A DNA stretch of 64,000 nt from Chryseobacterium sp. 52 (GTDB taxonomy: Bacteria; Bacteroidota; Bacteroidia; Flavobacteriales; Weeksellaceae), in contig NZ_PEEX01000001.1 in assembly GCF_002754245.1 (NCBI RefSeq), positions 930,001 to 994,000 of the forward strand. Direction: 5' to 3'. A program made the translations under genes and the position numbers. A model generated the notes under the pieces. That model did no database searches. It was not told where the DNA came from and saw nothing but the letters and a program-made list of their open reading frames with translations. Of this stretch, positions 52,149 through 61,975 are shown piece by piece. Each line of letters begins with the position of its first letter. The first letter of the stretch is position 1.

Positions 52149-52383
52149 GTTTGAAGAAAAGTTCAAATGTTGTATAGATTTTAAGTAAGAGAGGTTGTGT
52201 TAGGTTTTCTTTTCAATGATTACGCCTCAAATATGTTGAAATTTTAATACTCCGCAGGCATGAAAATTACAATTTATTAGCTAAATTTGAGAGAGAGAAG
52301 GATTTTTTAAACATTAAAAATTCGTTTCAATTCACTTCATTTCAATATTCCACTACGAATATAAACACCAAAAAATATTAATT

Positions 52384-54117
52384 ATGGCTAAAAACATAGC
52401 AGAGCAGATTGTTGAAATGCTCGAAGGTGCCAATGTGAAAAGAATCTATGCAGTAACAGGCGACAGCCTCAATCATCTTAACATTGCCGTTAAAAAAAGC
52501 AGCATTGAATGGATTCATGTAAGGCATGAAGAAGTGGGTGCCTATGCAGCAGCAGCTGAAGCTGAACTTGACGGTTTTGCCGTATGTGCAGGAAGCTGTG
52601 GTCCGGGGCACGTTCATCTCATCAACGGGGTGTATGAAGCACACAAATCTCACGTTCCCATGCTTGTCATTGCATCTACAATTCCCAGCGATGAAATGGG
52701 AATGGACTATTTTCAGGAGACCAACACCATAAAGCTGTTTGATGACTGCAGCCACTACAATCAGATGATCACAAGGCCAGAACAGGTTCAGAGAACACTG
52801 CAGACGGCTATTCAGCATGCTATTTCCAAAAAAGGAGTGTCTGTAATCGGGCTTCCGGGAGATGTGTCAGAGCTGGATGCAGAAGAAGGATCCACTTCTG
52901 CTCAGATATTCAGAACCCATCCTGTGATCCGGCCTTCTGATGAGGAATTAAAAGTTCTTGCAACACTTATTAATCAAAGTAAAAAAGTAACACTATACTG
53001 CGGAATCGGAGCAGGAGCAGCCAGCGCAGAGGTAATAGAGCTGTCAAAATTTTTAAAAGCTCCTGTTGGGTATTCATTCCGGGGGAAAATGGCAATCCAG
53101 CCCAATAACCCCAATGAAGTGGGACTGACAGGGCTGCTCGGATTTCCATCTGCTTATCACGCGATGCACGAGGCAGATCTTGTAATCCTCTTGGGAACAG
53201 ATTTCCCGTACCAAAAATTCATGCCCGTAAAAAATAAAATTGTTCAGATCGACGAAAGCCCCGAAAGACTGGGAAGAAGAGCGAAACTGGAATTGGGACT
53301 GGCTGGAGATGTAAAAGAGACGATTAAAGCCTTGCTTCCGCTGCTTGAAGAAAAAACGGATATTCATTTCCTCAACGAGCAATTGGCATTTTATGAAAAA
53401 GTAAAAGAAAACCAACTTTCTTATGTGAAAGACTTTGGAAAAGAAGACGCCATTCAGCCTGAATATGTTGCCCATACCTTGGATCAATTAGCGAAAAAAG
53501 ATGCTATTTTCACCGTAGATACAGGAATGTGTTGCGTATGGGGAGCCAGATTTATTACAGGAACCGGCGAAAGAAAAATGCTGGGTTCATTCAATCACGG
53601 ATCGATGGCCAATGCTATGCCGATGGCTATAGGAGCATCACTGGCTCATCCCGGCAGAGAAGTTATTGCCATGTGTGGAGATGGCGGACTGTCTATGCTT
53701 TTAGGAGATATGGCGACCATTTTTCAATATAAACTTCCGGTGAAACTGATTGTTTTCAATAACAGAACCCTCGGAATGGTAAAACTGGAAATGGAAGTAG
53801 GAGGAATGCCGGATAACGAAACCGATATGATCAATCCGGATTTTGCGATGGTAGCACAGGCGATGGGCTATCCCGGGAAAAACGTTCACAAACCGGAAGA
53901 AGTAGAAGACGCGATTAAAGAATGTCTGGCATATAACGGCCCTTATCTCCTCAATATTTTTACGAACCCGAATGCATTGGCCCTTCCTCCCAAAATAGAC
54001 TTCGGTCAGGTAATGGGAATGACAAAATCTATGGCTCAGCTGATGCTGGGCGGTAAGATGGAAGAAGTGCTGGAAACGGTAAAAACCAATTATAAACATA
54101 TTAAAGGCCTTCTGTAA
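52384..54117 (+). CDS. poxB: thiamine-diphosphate pyruvate oxidase / quinone-dependent pyruvate dehydrogenase
   Basis: A 577-residue TPP/FAD enzyme. N-terminal VKRIYAVTGDSLNHLN and VRHEEVGAYAAAAEAEL with the catalytic glutamate, AGSCGPGHVHLINGVYEAHKS, FAD-region PVGYSFRGKMAIQP, and the C-terminal cofactor motif MCGDGGLSMLLGDMATIFQ match PoxB, which converts pyruvate to acetate and passes electrons to quinone. The length equals E. coli PoxB; I cannot verify the membrane-binding tail. Its stop overlaps the start of the MFS gene (TAATG), so the two are coupled. Confidence 0.88.
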   Translation: MAKNIAEQIVEMLEGANVKRIYAVTGDSLNHLNIAVKKSSIEWIHVRHEEVGAYAAAAEAELDGFAVCAGSCGPGHVHLINGVYEAHKSHVPMLVIASTIPSDEMGMDYFQETNTIKLFDDCSHYNQMITRPEQVQRTLQTAIQHAISKKGVSVIGLPGDVSELDAEEGSTSAQIFRTHPVIRPSDEELKVLATLINQSKKVTLYCGIGAGAASAEVIELSKFLKAPVGYSFRGKMAIQPNNPNEVGLTGLLGFPSAYHAMHEADLVILLGTDFPYQKFMPVKNKIVQIDESPERLGRRAKLELGLAGDVKETIKALLPLLEEKTDIHFLNEQLAFYEKVKENQLSYVKDFGKEDAIQPEYVAHTLDQLAKKDAIFTVDTGMCCVWGARFITGTGERKMLGSFNHGSMANAMPMAIGASLAHPGREVIAMCGDGGLSMLLGDMATIFQYKLPVKLIVFNNRTLGMVKLEMEVGGMPDNETDMINPDFAMVAQAMGYPGKNVHKPEEVEDAIKECLAYNGPYLLNIFTNPNALALPPKIDFGQVMGMTKSMAQLMLGGKMEEVLETVKTNYKHIKGLL

Positions 54118-55361
54118 TGAGTGCTTCTTTAAAAAGATTTTATATCATCGCATGGGTCTTCGGGCTGGTATTTTATTTCCTGGATTATGTAGTCCGCTCG
54201 GCACCCGCAGTAATGATTCCGGAGCTTGTCAGTAATTTCAGTACGACGGAACTGAAACTTGTCAGCCTGATCGGAACGTATTACTACACCTATTCCACCT
54301 GTAGCCTGATTGCCGGGATCGCTTTGGATAAATTCGGTGGTAAAAAATCACTCTTTGCCGGAGCTTTAATTCTGGGAGTCGGGTGTCTGCTGTTTCTGGC
54401 ATCTTCATATACAGGAGGTGTAGCAGGAAGGCTGCTGCAGGGAGCGGGCTGTGCGTTTGCATTTCCTGGTTGTGTCTATCTGGCAAGCAAAGGATTTTCT
54501 TCAAAATCTTTAGCTACGGCAGTCGGGTTTACACAGTGTATCGGAATGTTGGGCGGAACGGCTGGGCAGTTTGTAGTCGGACCCTGGGTGGAAGAAGGGA
54601 TCAATATAGATACTTTCTGGCTCTGGTCAGGGATTATTACTGTTATTACTGCATTCTGCCTGTTTTTTGTGATTCCCGGTGAAAAACAAGCTGAGGTGTC
54701 ATCCGGAGAAGATGTTAAAAAAGTAGGATATTTAGAACCTTACAGGATTGTTTTTAAAAATCCACAATCCTGGTTGTGTGGTCTGATCTCTGGGCTTTTG
54801 TTTGCACCAACTACCATATTTGCAATGACCTGGGGAGTTGCATTCTTTGAAAAAGACAAAGGATTTGTATTTCATGATGCTGCTATAACGAGTGCTATGG
54901 TAGCTTTCGGCTGGGTATTCGGATGTCCGGTTTTAGGCTTTATCACAGATAAAATCGGAAGAAGAAAACCTGTTTTGATGGGAGGGGCAATTCTAATGAT
55001 TTTAAGTTTCCTGCAGCTGGTGTATCTTCCGGAGCTCTATCCGGCGAAGATCAGCATGTTTATTTTCGGGCTTGGTTCCGGAGCTGCGATGATCCCTTAT
55101 TCTATCATTAAAGAAGCCAATCCTGATTATGTAAAAGGAAGCGCAACAGGAGCAATCAATTTTATCACCTTTGGAGTGACGACATTGGTAAGCCCGATAT
55201 TCAGCAGATGGTTCGGGAAAAGTTTAGAAGCTTCTTCAGGAGAGATGCATTTTCAATATTCAATATTATTCTGGATAGCAGGAATTGTTCTGGCGGTTTT
55301 GATTTCTCTGATGTTAAAAGAAACGGGAAGCAAAGCACAGATACAACCTTTAAATACCTAA
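54117..55361 (+). CDS. MFS transporter
   Basis: A 414-residue transporter with about 12 membrane segments. The loop 2-3 motif ALDKFGGKKSLFAGALILGVG and its repeat ITDKIGRRKPVLMGGAIL in the second half are diagnostic for the major facilitator superfamily. Start codon shared with the stop of poxB. Coupling to pyruvate oxidase suggests carriage of an organic acid, but the substrate is not readable from sequence. Confidence 0.9.
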   Translation: MSASLKRFYIIAWVFGLVFYFLDYVVRSAPAVMIPELVSNFSTTELKLVSLIGTYYYTYSTCSLIAGIALDKFGGKKSLFAGALILGVGCLLFLASSYTGGVAGRLLQGAGCAFAFPGCVYLASKGFSSKSLATAVGFTQCIGMLGGTAGQFVVGPWVEEGINIDTFWLWSGIITVITAFCLFFVIPGEKQAEVSSGEDVKKVGYLEPYRIVFKNPQSWLCGLISGLLFAPTTIFAMTWGVAFFEKDKGFVFHDAAITSAMVAFGWVFGCPVLGFITDKIGRRKPVLMGGAILMILSFLQLVYLPELYPAKISMFIFGLGSGAAMIPYSIIKEANPDYVKGSATGAINFITFGVTTLVSPIFSRWFGKSLEASSGEMHFQYSILFWIAGIVLAVLISLMLKETGSKAQIQPLNT

Positions 55362-55381
55362 ATTACTTACAATATCATAGT

Positions 55382-55416
55382 AAAAACTTCAGGCAAAAGC
55401 TTGAAGTTTTTCTTTT
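55382..55416 (+). terminator. terminator of the poxB-MFS operon
   Basis: AAAAACTTCA/TGAAGTTTTT stem extended by GC pairs around the AAAA loop, followed by a C-interrupted T tract. Confidence 0.88.
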
Positions 55417-55478
55417 TAACAAAGCATTTAAATAATTAACTTTGTTAAAGTAATTTTAATCATTAATGAACCTGGTCT

Positions 55479-55964
55479 ATGAAAGCTTTTACATTATTTA
55501 TAGCACTCCTTATAGCAAATTTCACTTTTGCACAGCAGGACGTTGAAGACAGAGACGATAATCCGATTACGGAGAATAATAAAAACCTGTTAAAAATAGA
55601 CATCAAAGAACCCCTTTTGCAGATTGCGGTGAAGAACTGTACTGATTTTAAGCCTGCAGCATTTGAAGGAGGTGTCACCGTTTATAAGGAAACCCTGAAA
55701 AAATTTATGTATGATTATCTCAACTCAGATTTTTATGTGCTGAACGGAAATTTTACATTTACACTGACCATCGATAAAAGCGGAAAAGTAACGAATATCG
55801 AGGGAACTCCGAAAGTGGCCAACAGTGCCTACTTTTTTGATGATATGAAATATGTAGTGAGACGTATTAAAAAGATCTGGACTCCTGCTTCGTGCAACGG
55901 TCAGCCTGTGACTTCACAGATCAAACTTAAAATGAATCTCTCTTCAATAACCACTGATTTGTAA
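55479..55964 (+). CDS. secreted TonB-C-like protein 1
   Basis: A 161-residue protein with a signal peptide (MKAFTLFIALLIANFTFAQQ). After a variable stretch comes FEGGVTVYKETLKKFMYDYL, then FTLTIDKSGKVTNIEGTPKV and IKKIWTPASCNGQPV, the pattern of the TonB C-terminal domain seen in many Bacteroidetes proteins (GG-x-x-x-(F/Y)-(K/R), V-x-I-x-x-x-G-x-V, W-x-P-A). No membrane anchor, so it would be free in the periplasm. First of three consecutive paralogs. Confidence 0.75.
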   Translation: MKAFTLFIALLIANFTFAQQDVEDRDDNPITENNKNLLKIDIKEPLLQIAVKNCTDFKPAAFEGGVTVYKETLKKFMYDYLNSDFYVLNGNFTFTLTIDKSGKVTNIEGTPKVANSAYFFDDMKYVVRRIKKIWTPASCNGQPVTSQIKLKMNLSSITTDL

Positions 55965-55972
55965 TTTTTTTG

Positions 55973-56383
55973 ATGAAAAAATATCTTTTATTATTACCCT
56001 TATTGCTGATTAGCATCAAAGGACTCTCTCAAAATACAGGACCAACTGAAGTCGCATCCTATACTCAGAAAGCAGAATTTCCTGGTGGAGATGATGCTTT
56101 CCGGAAGCAGTTCATGGATATGCTGTATGCCTATGTAGATACCCAGAGTTATGCCATCAACGGTAAAGTAACTTTTATAATCAATATAGCTCCGGATGGT
56201 AAAATGAATCGTCTGGACATGGTTCCGAAGATCAAAAACAGCGAAATGTTTATTGATGATGTAAAATATGCTATGAAAAAGATCAAAGGAAAATGGAAGC
56301 CGGCTATGAAAGATACAGCTCCGGTAGATTCGAAAATAATTGTTAAGGTTAATTTCAGCACAAATGGGTATGATCATGATTAG
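55973..56383 (+). CDS. secreted TonB-C-like protein 2
   Basis: 136 residues from ATG 55973 (the frame also has TTG at 55970). Signal MKKYLLLLPLLLISIKGLSQ, then FPGGDDAFRKQFMDMLYAY, FIINIAPDGKMNRLDMVP and IKGKWKPAMKDTAPVDSK: the same TonB-C-like blocks as its neighbours. Starts eight bases after gene 1 and overlaps the start of the broken third paralog by eight bases, so all three form an operon. Confidence 0.75.
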   Translation: MKKYLLLLPLLLISIKGLSQNTGPTEVASYTQKAEFPGGDDAFRKQFMDMLYAYVDTQSYAINGKVTFIINIAPDGKMNRLDMVPKIKNSEMFIDDVKYAMKKIKGKWKPAMKDTAPVDSKIIVKVNFSTNGYDHD

Positions 56384-57110
56384 AATACTGTTTTTTTTCT
56401 TGCTGATATTTTCATGTCAGGTATCCTACGCGCAAATGAATGTTTTAGATGCTTATCCCAATAATCAATTCTTTTATGAATGAGGAGCAGTTGGTTTTTA
56501 TAAAGAAGCGCACGAATATCTTGTAAGCAGTCAACTCAAAGAATGTGATGAAAAAGAAATTTATCAGCCAAGAATTATTGTCACGAAAGACAATGGGATC
56601 AAGTTGATAAAAGATAATGATACAGCAAATATTGCCAAGAATAAATGTGCTTATGATCTGTCAATACAAATTATTAAAAATCTTAAGCATTGGAAGGCTG
56701 CAGAAGCAAAAGGTATGAAGATCGGGGCCATTACAGAATTTGTATTTTATCCTAAAGATCTTATGAGCAATTACAAAAAGGGCTATGATGCAGATGCTTT
56801 TATTTTGTCTGCACAATATCCTGATGGATTAAAAAAATTCAAAACTGATTTTCATGACAATTTTATGTCGCTTTTCACAGATTATCATATCAATGGGGAA
56901 ATTAATTTAGAATTTTATGTAAACGAAGAAGGACATATTACCAACCCAAGAATGTATCCGGAAGTAGACAATAAAAATTTTAACATTAGTTTTATGAGAA
57001 CACTTTCAAGATTGAAAAAAACATGGAAACCGGCTCTTTATTCAAATATTCCGATTAAACAGAAGATTATATTTCCCATAAAATTTTCCGTCGAATTCAG
57101 TGAAAGATAG
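56376..57110 (+). pseudogene. secreted TonB-C-like protein 3, interrupted by in-frame TGA
   Basis: One open frame of 245 codons broken only by TGA at 56481-56483 (codon 36). Before it: a complete signal peptide (MIRILFFFLLIFSCQVSYAQ) and NNQFFYE. After it: GAVGFYKEAHEYL, in line with FEGGVTVYKET and FPGGDDAFRKQ of the paralogs, so the TGA stands where a glycine (GGA) is expected and a single G-to-T change explains it. The C-terminal half (FYVNEEGHITNPRMYPEV, LKKTWKPALYS) is intact, and a TTG at 56604 could restart translation but without a signal peptide. Confidence 0.75.
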
Positions 57111-57136
57111 TCCTGACATTCTGTCACAATATTTTG

Positions 57137-57144
57137 TATCTTTG
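57137..57144 (+). promoter_or_regulatory. -7 promoter box of the miaB operon
   Basis: TATCTTTG, 81 bases before the GTG start of miaB, after the stop of the broken paralog. No -33 TTG recognised. Confidence 0.45.
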
Positions 57145-57225
57145 CAGACTAATCTGTTTAGGAGTAAAATTCATGTACCAACACTGAGCTTTTAATCTTA
57201 AGCATTGAACTTTAAATTGATTACA

Positions 57226-58662
57226 GTGCAGGAAAAATATATAGACGAAACAAAACAGGGAGAAGCTTTTGCCATCGCTGAAAAGCCTGAAAATTCTAAA
57301 AAGCTCTTTTTAGAAAGCTATGGCTGTCAGATGAACTTCTCTGATTCTGAAATTGTTGCATCTATTCTTAATGAGCAGGGGTACAATACCACGCTGAAAG
57401 TAGAAGAAGCAGATCTGATCCTTTTAAATACATGCTCCATCCGTGAAAAGGCAGAACAAACCGTAAGAATGCGTCTTGCCCAATTCAAAAATCTGAAGAA
57501 AGAAAGACCAAGTATGACGGTTGGTGTTCTGGGGTGTATGGCAGAGAGATTGAAAACCAAGTTTTTAGAAGAAGAACAATTGGTAGATCTTGTAGTAGGC
57601 CCTGATGCTTACAGAGACCTTCCCAACCTTCTGAAAGAAACGGAAGACGGAAGAGATGCCATCAATGTGATCCTTTCAAAAGAAGAAACCTATGCAGATA
57701 TCAATCCGGTACGTTTGGGAGGCAATGGCGTTACCGCTTTTGTAACCATTACCAGAGGATGTGATAATATGTGTACATTCTGTGTCGTTCCGTTTACCAG
57801 AGGACGGGAGAGAAGCCGTGATCCGCACTCTATTATTGAAGAATGTAAAAACCTGTTAGAAAACGGGTATAAGGAAATTACGCTTTTAGGACAGAATGTA
57901 GACTCCTACTTATGGTATGGAGGAGGTCCCAAAAAAGATTTTGCCAAAGCGTCAGAAATGCAGAAGGCAACCGCCGTTGATTTTGCGCAATTGCTTGATT
58001 CCGTGGCTAAAGCTGTTCCTGAAATGAGAATCAGATTCTCTACTTCAAATCCTCAGGATATGAGCCTCGACGTATTCAGAATGATCGCAAAACACGATAA
58101 TATCTGTAAATATGTTCACCTTCCTGTACAGAGTGGCAGCAATAATATGCTTCTTGCGATGAACAGACAGCATACCCGTGAAGAATATTTAGATTTAATT
58201 AAAAAAGCAAAGGAGATTGTTCCGGACATTTCCTTTTCTCAAGATATGATCATCGGTTTCTGTGATGAAACTGAAGAAGATCACCAGGATACATTAAGCC
58301 TGATGAAAGAAGTGGAATATGACTACGGTTATATGTTTGCCTATTCAGAAAGACCGGGAACACCTGCACATAAAAAAATGGAAGACAATATTCCATTTGA
58401 AGTGAAGCAGAAACGTCTGAACGAAGTGATTGAACTTCAGCGCGAATTGTCCAGAAAAAGAATGGAAACCTATGTGGGAAGAATCCATCAGATCCTGATT
58501 GAAGGAACCTCCAGAAAGAATCAAAACCAGTGGAAAGGAAGAAATTCCCAAAATGCGGTTTGTGTATTTGATGTACTTGAAGGGCAGAAAATTGGTGACA
58601 TTGTGAACGTTTTTGTCTATGACAATACTCAGGGCACACTTTTAGGGAGAACAGCAGAATAA
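57226..58662 (+). CDS. miaB: tRNA-2-methylthio-N6-dimethylallyladenosine synthase
   Basis: About 478 residues; GTG 57226 is taken as start (MQEKYIDETKQGEAFAIAEK), while a TTG at 57205 would add seven residues. Three cysteines of the first cluster in SYGCQMNFSDSE, NTCSIREKAEQ and LGCMAERLK; radical SAM cluster in RGCDNMCTFCVVPFTRGRE; TRAM domain at the C-terminus (YVGRIHQILIEG). It methylthiolates i6A37 of tRNA; MiaE at 27504 then hydroxylates the product. First gene of a run to the window end. Confidence 0.96.
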   Translation: MQEKYIDETKQGEAFAIAEKPENSKKLFLESYGCQMNFSDSEIVASILNEQGYNTTLKVEEADLILLNTCSIREKAEQTVRMRLAQFKNLKKERPSMTVGVLGCMAERLKTKFLEEEQLVDLVVGPDAYRDLPNLLKETEDGRDAINVILSKEETYADINPVRLGGNGVTAFVTITRGCDNMCTFCVVPFTRGRERSRDPHSIIEECKNLLENGYKEITLLGQNVDSYLWYGGGPKKDFAKASEMQKATAVDFAQLLDSVAKAVPEMRIRFSTSNPQDMSLDVFRMIAKHDNICKYVHLPVQSGSNNMLLAMNRQHTREEYLDLIKKAKEIVPDISFSQDMIIGFCDETEEDHQDTLSLMKEVEYDYGYMFAYSERPGTPAHKKMEDNIPFEVKQKRLNEVIELQRELSRKRMETYVGRIHQILIEGTSRKNQNQWKGRNSQNAVCVFDVLEGQKIGDIVNVFVYDNTQGTLLGRTAE

Positions 58663-59184
58663 TTGAAGATCTTGATAAAAGCAGTCTGTTTTCTCGCGTT
58701 ATTTTCTTTTGGGCTGATATCATGTCAGACAGAAAAAAGTAGGAGTCAATATCCTGTAACGGTTGGAGATATAGAATTTGATGAAAAGCTGGACGATCCT
58801 GCTTTTAAAAAATGTACTCCGGAAAAGCTGATTAGTGTCCAGTATTATCAGGGATCAAAAGAGTTCGGCTATAAAGGTGAGAAATGGGCTATTATAGAAA
58901 AACTTGAAAAAGAAAAAATATCTTCCGAAACTAAAAAGAACGGATATATTACCGTAAGATTTTTAGTAAATTGTGAAGGAAAAACAGGACTGTTCAGAGT
59001 TCAGCAGATGAATGCAGATCTTACGGTGACGGTTTTGGATAAAGAATTAGGAGATCGGTTGCTGCGGTTTACAAAATCGCTGGACGGCTGGATTCCAAAA
59101 GAGATAAAAGGTTTTAAAGTAGGCTATTATCAGTATTTAACCTATAAAATTGAAAATGGAAAAGTTTCAGAGGTATTACCTTAG
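58663..59184 (+). CDS. lipoprotein of unknown function
   Basis: A 173-residue lipoprotein; the TTG start at 58663 follows the miaB stop directly. Signal KILIKAVCFLALFSFGLISC with lipobox cysteine 21. The body includes GYITVRFLVNCEGKTGLFRVQQM and TKSLDGWIPKEIKG, again reminiscent of a TonB-C-like fold (strand, EGK turn, W-x-P), so it may be a distant relative of the 55.5-57.1 kb proteins. Its end overlaps the next gene by 29 bases. Confidence 0.7.
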   Translation: MKILIKAVCFLALFSFGLISCQTEKSRSQYPVTVGDIEFDEKLDDPAFKKCTPEKLISVQYYQGSKEFGYKGEKWAIIEKLEKEKISSETKKNGYITVRFLVNCEGKTGLFRVQQMNADLTVTVLDKELGDRLLRFTKSLDGWIPKEIKGFKVGYYQYLTYKIENGKVSEVLP

Positions 59185-59953
59185 CTTTTTGTTGCTTATC
59201 GTTTACACCAATACTATTGCGCAGGTCAACTGTAATGCAGTAGAGGGTGAGAACTGCAAAAAAGCTTGTGAGTTATACAACTGGGCTTCGGACCGACAGG
59301 GCAACTGGGAATCTCAGGAAGCTTTTGATAAAGCCATTGGCCTGTGCCCCGATTTCTCCAATGCGTATATGGAAAAAGCCGTTCCATATCTTAAAAACGG
59401 AGATTTTGTAACCTGGAAAATACTTATTGATAAAGCGGTTGCCGTAGATCCTAAAATGCATTTAGGATACAGAGGCTGGTGCAAATTCCAGTTTCTGCGA
59501 GATTACACCGGTGCTGTTCAGGACTTAGAAGAATTAAAAAAATACTATCCTGAGGATCTGGGAAGATCTTTAAACGGAGACTATCATTTGGATGTGGTGA
59601 AAGCCATGTCTTATAGTGCTTTAGGGCAGAAAGAAAAAGCGGTAGGGATTATTGAAAGACTTCTCGTATCAAGAGGTTATTTTAAGGGAATGTATGACCA
59701 TTACCAGCTGGGAGTAACCTATTTTGAGCTCGGCAGATACGACAAAGCTTCTGAGAATTTTGAAAAGCAGAGCAAAGAATATGACTTTGCTGAGAACATC
59801 TATTTTAAAAGTAAAGTTTCTAAGATCAGAAACAAAGATTATTTGGATTTAAAAAAGTTGGCATTAGCAACTTATGATGAGGGAAAGACCATGAAAGATG
59901 TCTATACCCATCACTTTAACAAAGTCTACAGAAAACAGATTGAGCAACTGTAG
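59156..59953 (+). CDS. secreted TPR-repeat protein
   Basis: 265 residues from ATG 59156. Signal peptide MEKFQRYYLSFLLLIVYTNTIAQ, a small cysteine-containing stretch (CNAVEGENCKKAC), then tetratricopeptide-like helices (FDKAIGLCPDFSNAYMEKAVPYLKNGDF, YFELGRYDKASENFEKQ). A periplasmic adaptor is likely; partner unknown. Starts inside the preceding lipoprotein gene and precedes the sigma-54 activator gene. Confidence 0.8.
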   Translation: MEKFQRYYLSFLLLIVYTNTIAQVNCNAVEGENCKKACELYNWASDRQGNWESQEAFDKAIGLCPDFSNAYMEKAVPYLKNGDFVTWKILIDKAVAVDPKMHLGYRGWCKFQFLRDYTGAVQDLEELKKYYPEDLGRSLNGDYHLDVVKAMSYSALGQKEKAVGIIERLLVSRGYFKGMYDHYQLGVTYFELGRYDKASENFEKQSKEYDFAENIYFKSKVSKIRNKDYLDLKKLALATYDEGKTMKDVYTHHFNKVYRKQIEQL

Positions 59954-59986
59954 ATTATTATTAAATCAATAATCAAAAATTTACTT

Positions 59987-61273
59987 ATGAGCAACGACTT
60001 ACAAAACATAAAAAACCGCTTTGGCATCATCGGAAACTTTCCTGCACTGAACAGGGCCCTGGAAAAATCTATTCAGGTGGCTCCTACGGACATTTCCGTT
60101 CTGGTGATAGGGGAAAGCGGGGTAGGGAAAGAATTTATCCCTAAAATCATTCATTCAGAATCCAAAAGAAAGCATCAGCCTTACATTGTAGTCAATTGCG
60201 GCGCCATTCCGGAAGGAACTATAGATTCCGAATTATTCGGGCACGAAAAAGGAGCCTTTACCGGAGCCACGGCTACCAGAAAAGGGTATTTTGAAGTGGC
60301 AGACGGCGGAACAATCTTTCTGGATGAGGTAGGAGAACTTCCCCTGCAGACTCAGGTTCGTCTTTTAAGAGTCCTGGAAAGTGGTGAATTTATGAAAGTA
60401 GGTTCTTCGCAGGTTCAGAAAACCAATGTAAGAATTGTAGCCGCCACCAACGTTAATATGATGAAGGCCATTCACGACGGAAGATTCCGTGAAGACTTAT
60501 ATTACCGTTTAAATACCGTTCAGATCGATATGCCTCCTTTAAGAGAAAGAAAAGGAGATATACATTTACTGTTCAGAAAATTCTCTATTGATTTTGCAGA
60601 GAAATACAGAATGCCGGAACTGGAATTGGAGTCAAGTGCCGTTCATTATATTGAAAATTATCCCTTTCCCGGAAATATCCGTCAGTTAAGAAATCTGGTA
60701 GAACAGATGACGGTGGTAGAAAGAAACAGAGCAATAACAGTTGAAAAACTGGCTGAATATATTCCGATGGAAACCCATCTCCCGATGGTTGTTAATAATC
60801 AGACGACTCAGAAACAGAACGATTTCGGAAGTGAAAGAGAAATTATGTATAAAATTCTCTTCGATATGAGGAGTGATATCAATGACTTGAAATCACTTAC
60901 CTCAGAACTGATCAAAAACAAAGGGACAGCTGACCTGAGTAATCAGGAGAAAAATCTTATCAACAGAATCTATTCTGCAGAACAAACTCAGCCTGTAGCC
61001 CAGAATTCTCTTCTCTATTTCGAAGACAAATCACCGGTGGTACAGAGTAATCCAAGCATTATTTCAAATGCTGATGACAGCTACGAAGATATTGAAGATA
61101 TAGAAATAGAAGAAAACAGACCGGAATCGCTCTCCCTTCAGAATAATGAAAAAGATTTGATTATCAAAGCTTTGGATAAGCATAAGGGACGCAGAAACAG
61201 AGCTGCAGACGAACTTGGAATTTCTCAGAGAACTTTATACAGAAAAATAAAACAATATAACTTAGAAGACTAA
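59987..61273 (+). CDS. sigma-54-dependent transcriptional activator
   Basis: A 428-residue enhancer-binding protein: Walker A GESGVGKE (42-49), GAFTGA (89-94) that contacts sigma-54, Walker B GGTIFLDEVGELPL, sensor region VRIVAATNVNMMKAI, R-finger context FREDLYYRLNTV, and a C-terminal Fis-type helix-turn-helix (RRNRAADELGISQRTLYRK). There is no N-terminal receiver or sensor domain, so control must come from elsewhere. Residues 275-375 form a long linker with an acidic stretch. Next to miaB and lptE, an arrangement I know from other flavobacteria. Confidence 0.95.
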   Translation: MSNDLQNIKNRFGIIGNFPALNRALEKSIQVAPTDISVLVIGESGVGKEFIPKIIHSESKRKHQPYIVVNCGAIPEGTIDSELFGHEKGAFTGATATRKGYFEVADGGTIFLDEVGELPLQTQVRLLRVLESGEFMKVGSSQVQKTNVRIVAATNVNMMKAIHDGRFREDLYYRLNTVQIDMPPLRERKGDIHLLFRKFSIDFAEKYRMPELELESSAVHYIENYPFPGNIRQLRNLVEQMTVVERNRAITVEKLAEYIPMETHLPMVVNNQTTQKQNDFGSEREIMYKILFDMRSDINDLKSLTSELIKNKGTADLSNQEKNLINRIYSAEQTQPVAQNSLLYFEDKSPVVQSNPSIISNADDSYEDIEDIEIEENRPESLSLQNNEKDLIIKALDKHKGRRNRAADELGISQRTLYRKIKQYNLED

Positions 61274-61281
61274 AAACGGGA

Positions 61282-61974
61282 ATGAAGAATTTAGAAGTAC
61301 TTAAAGTAAAAGAATATGATTTTAATATAGGGAAGTACCTGTCTCAGGGAACTGATCTTTTCAAAAAAGATATTGGCGGGTTCATTGTAGCCACACTGCT
61401 TTTGTTTGTCATGAGCTTTATCCCTTTCTTAGGTATTCTTGGATTAGGAAACTTCTATAAAATATGTAAAAAGGTAGATGAAGGGCAGCAGGTTTCGGCA
61501 GGTGATATTTTCGACTTTACGGATTTCGTAGTGTATCTGAAATTGTTTCTGCTTATTTTTGCAATATGTATCGTTGCCATGATCCCGATACAGCTTTCAT
61601 TGCTTCCGCTTGTGTTTGTAGCTGCTGAAGGAGAGAATGTATCAGATGCCAGTGCCGCTTTATTGGCAGGAGGAATGGGACTTTGGGTAATGGTGATGGT
61701 TATAGTCATTATGATTATTTCCGTCTCAATGTATTTTATACAGCCTTTGATCTCGCTGTACAGAATAACGAGTGTAAGAGAAGCATGCAGACTTTCATGG
61801 AAAATTGCCAGAAAAAACTTTTTTAAGATCCTTTTATTCTCTATTATAGTAGGGTTCATTTCCCAGTTGGGAGTGATCGTATGTGGAATAGGCGTGCTGT
61901 TTTCAATACCTTTAGGAATCTGTATGAAGTATGCAGCCTATAAAGATGTATTAGAGACCATAAATCAAAACTAG
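61282..61974 (+). CDS. multi-pass membrane protein, third paralog of the 12.3-13.8 kb family
   Basis: A 230-residue protein with about six membrane segments. Family marks are SAGDIFDFTDFVVYLKL, EACRLSWKIARKNFFKILLF and CGIGVLFSIPLGICMKYAAY, matching the proteins at 12297 and 13092. It lies between the sigma-54 activator (eight bases) and lptE (one base), so it is co-transcribed with envelope genes. Function unknown. Confidence 0.78.
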   Translation: MKNLEVLKVKEYDFNIGKYLSQGTDLFKKDIGGFIVATLLLFVMSFIPFLGILGLGNFYKICKKVDEGQQVSAGDIFDFTDFVVYLKLFLLIFAICIVAMIPIQLSLLPLVFVAAEGENVSDASAALLAGGMGLWVMVMVIVIMIISVSMYFIQPLISLYRITSVREACRLSWKIARKNFFKILLFSIIVGFISQLGVIVCGIGVLFSIPLGICMKYAAYKDVLETINQN

Positions 61975-61975
61975 T

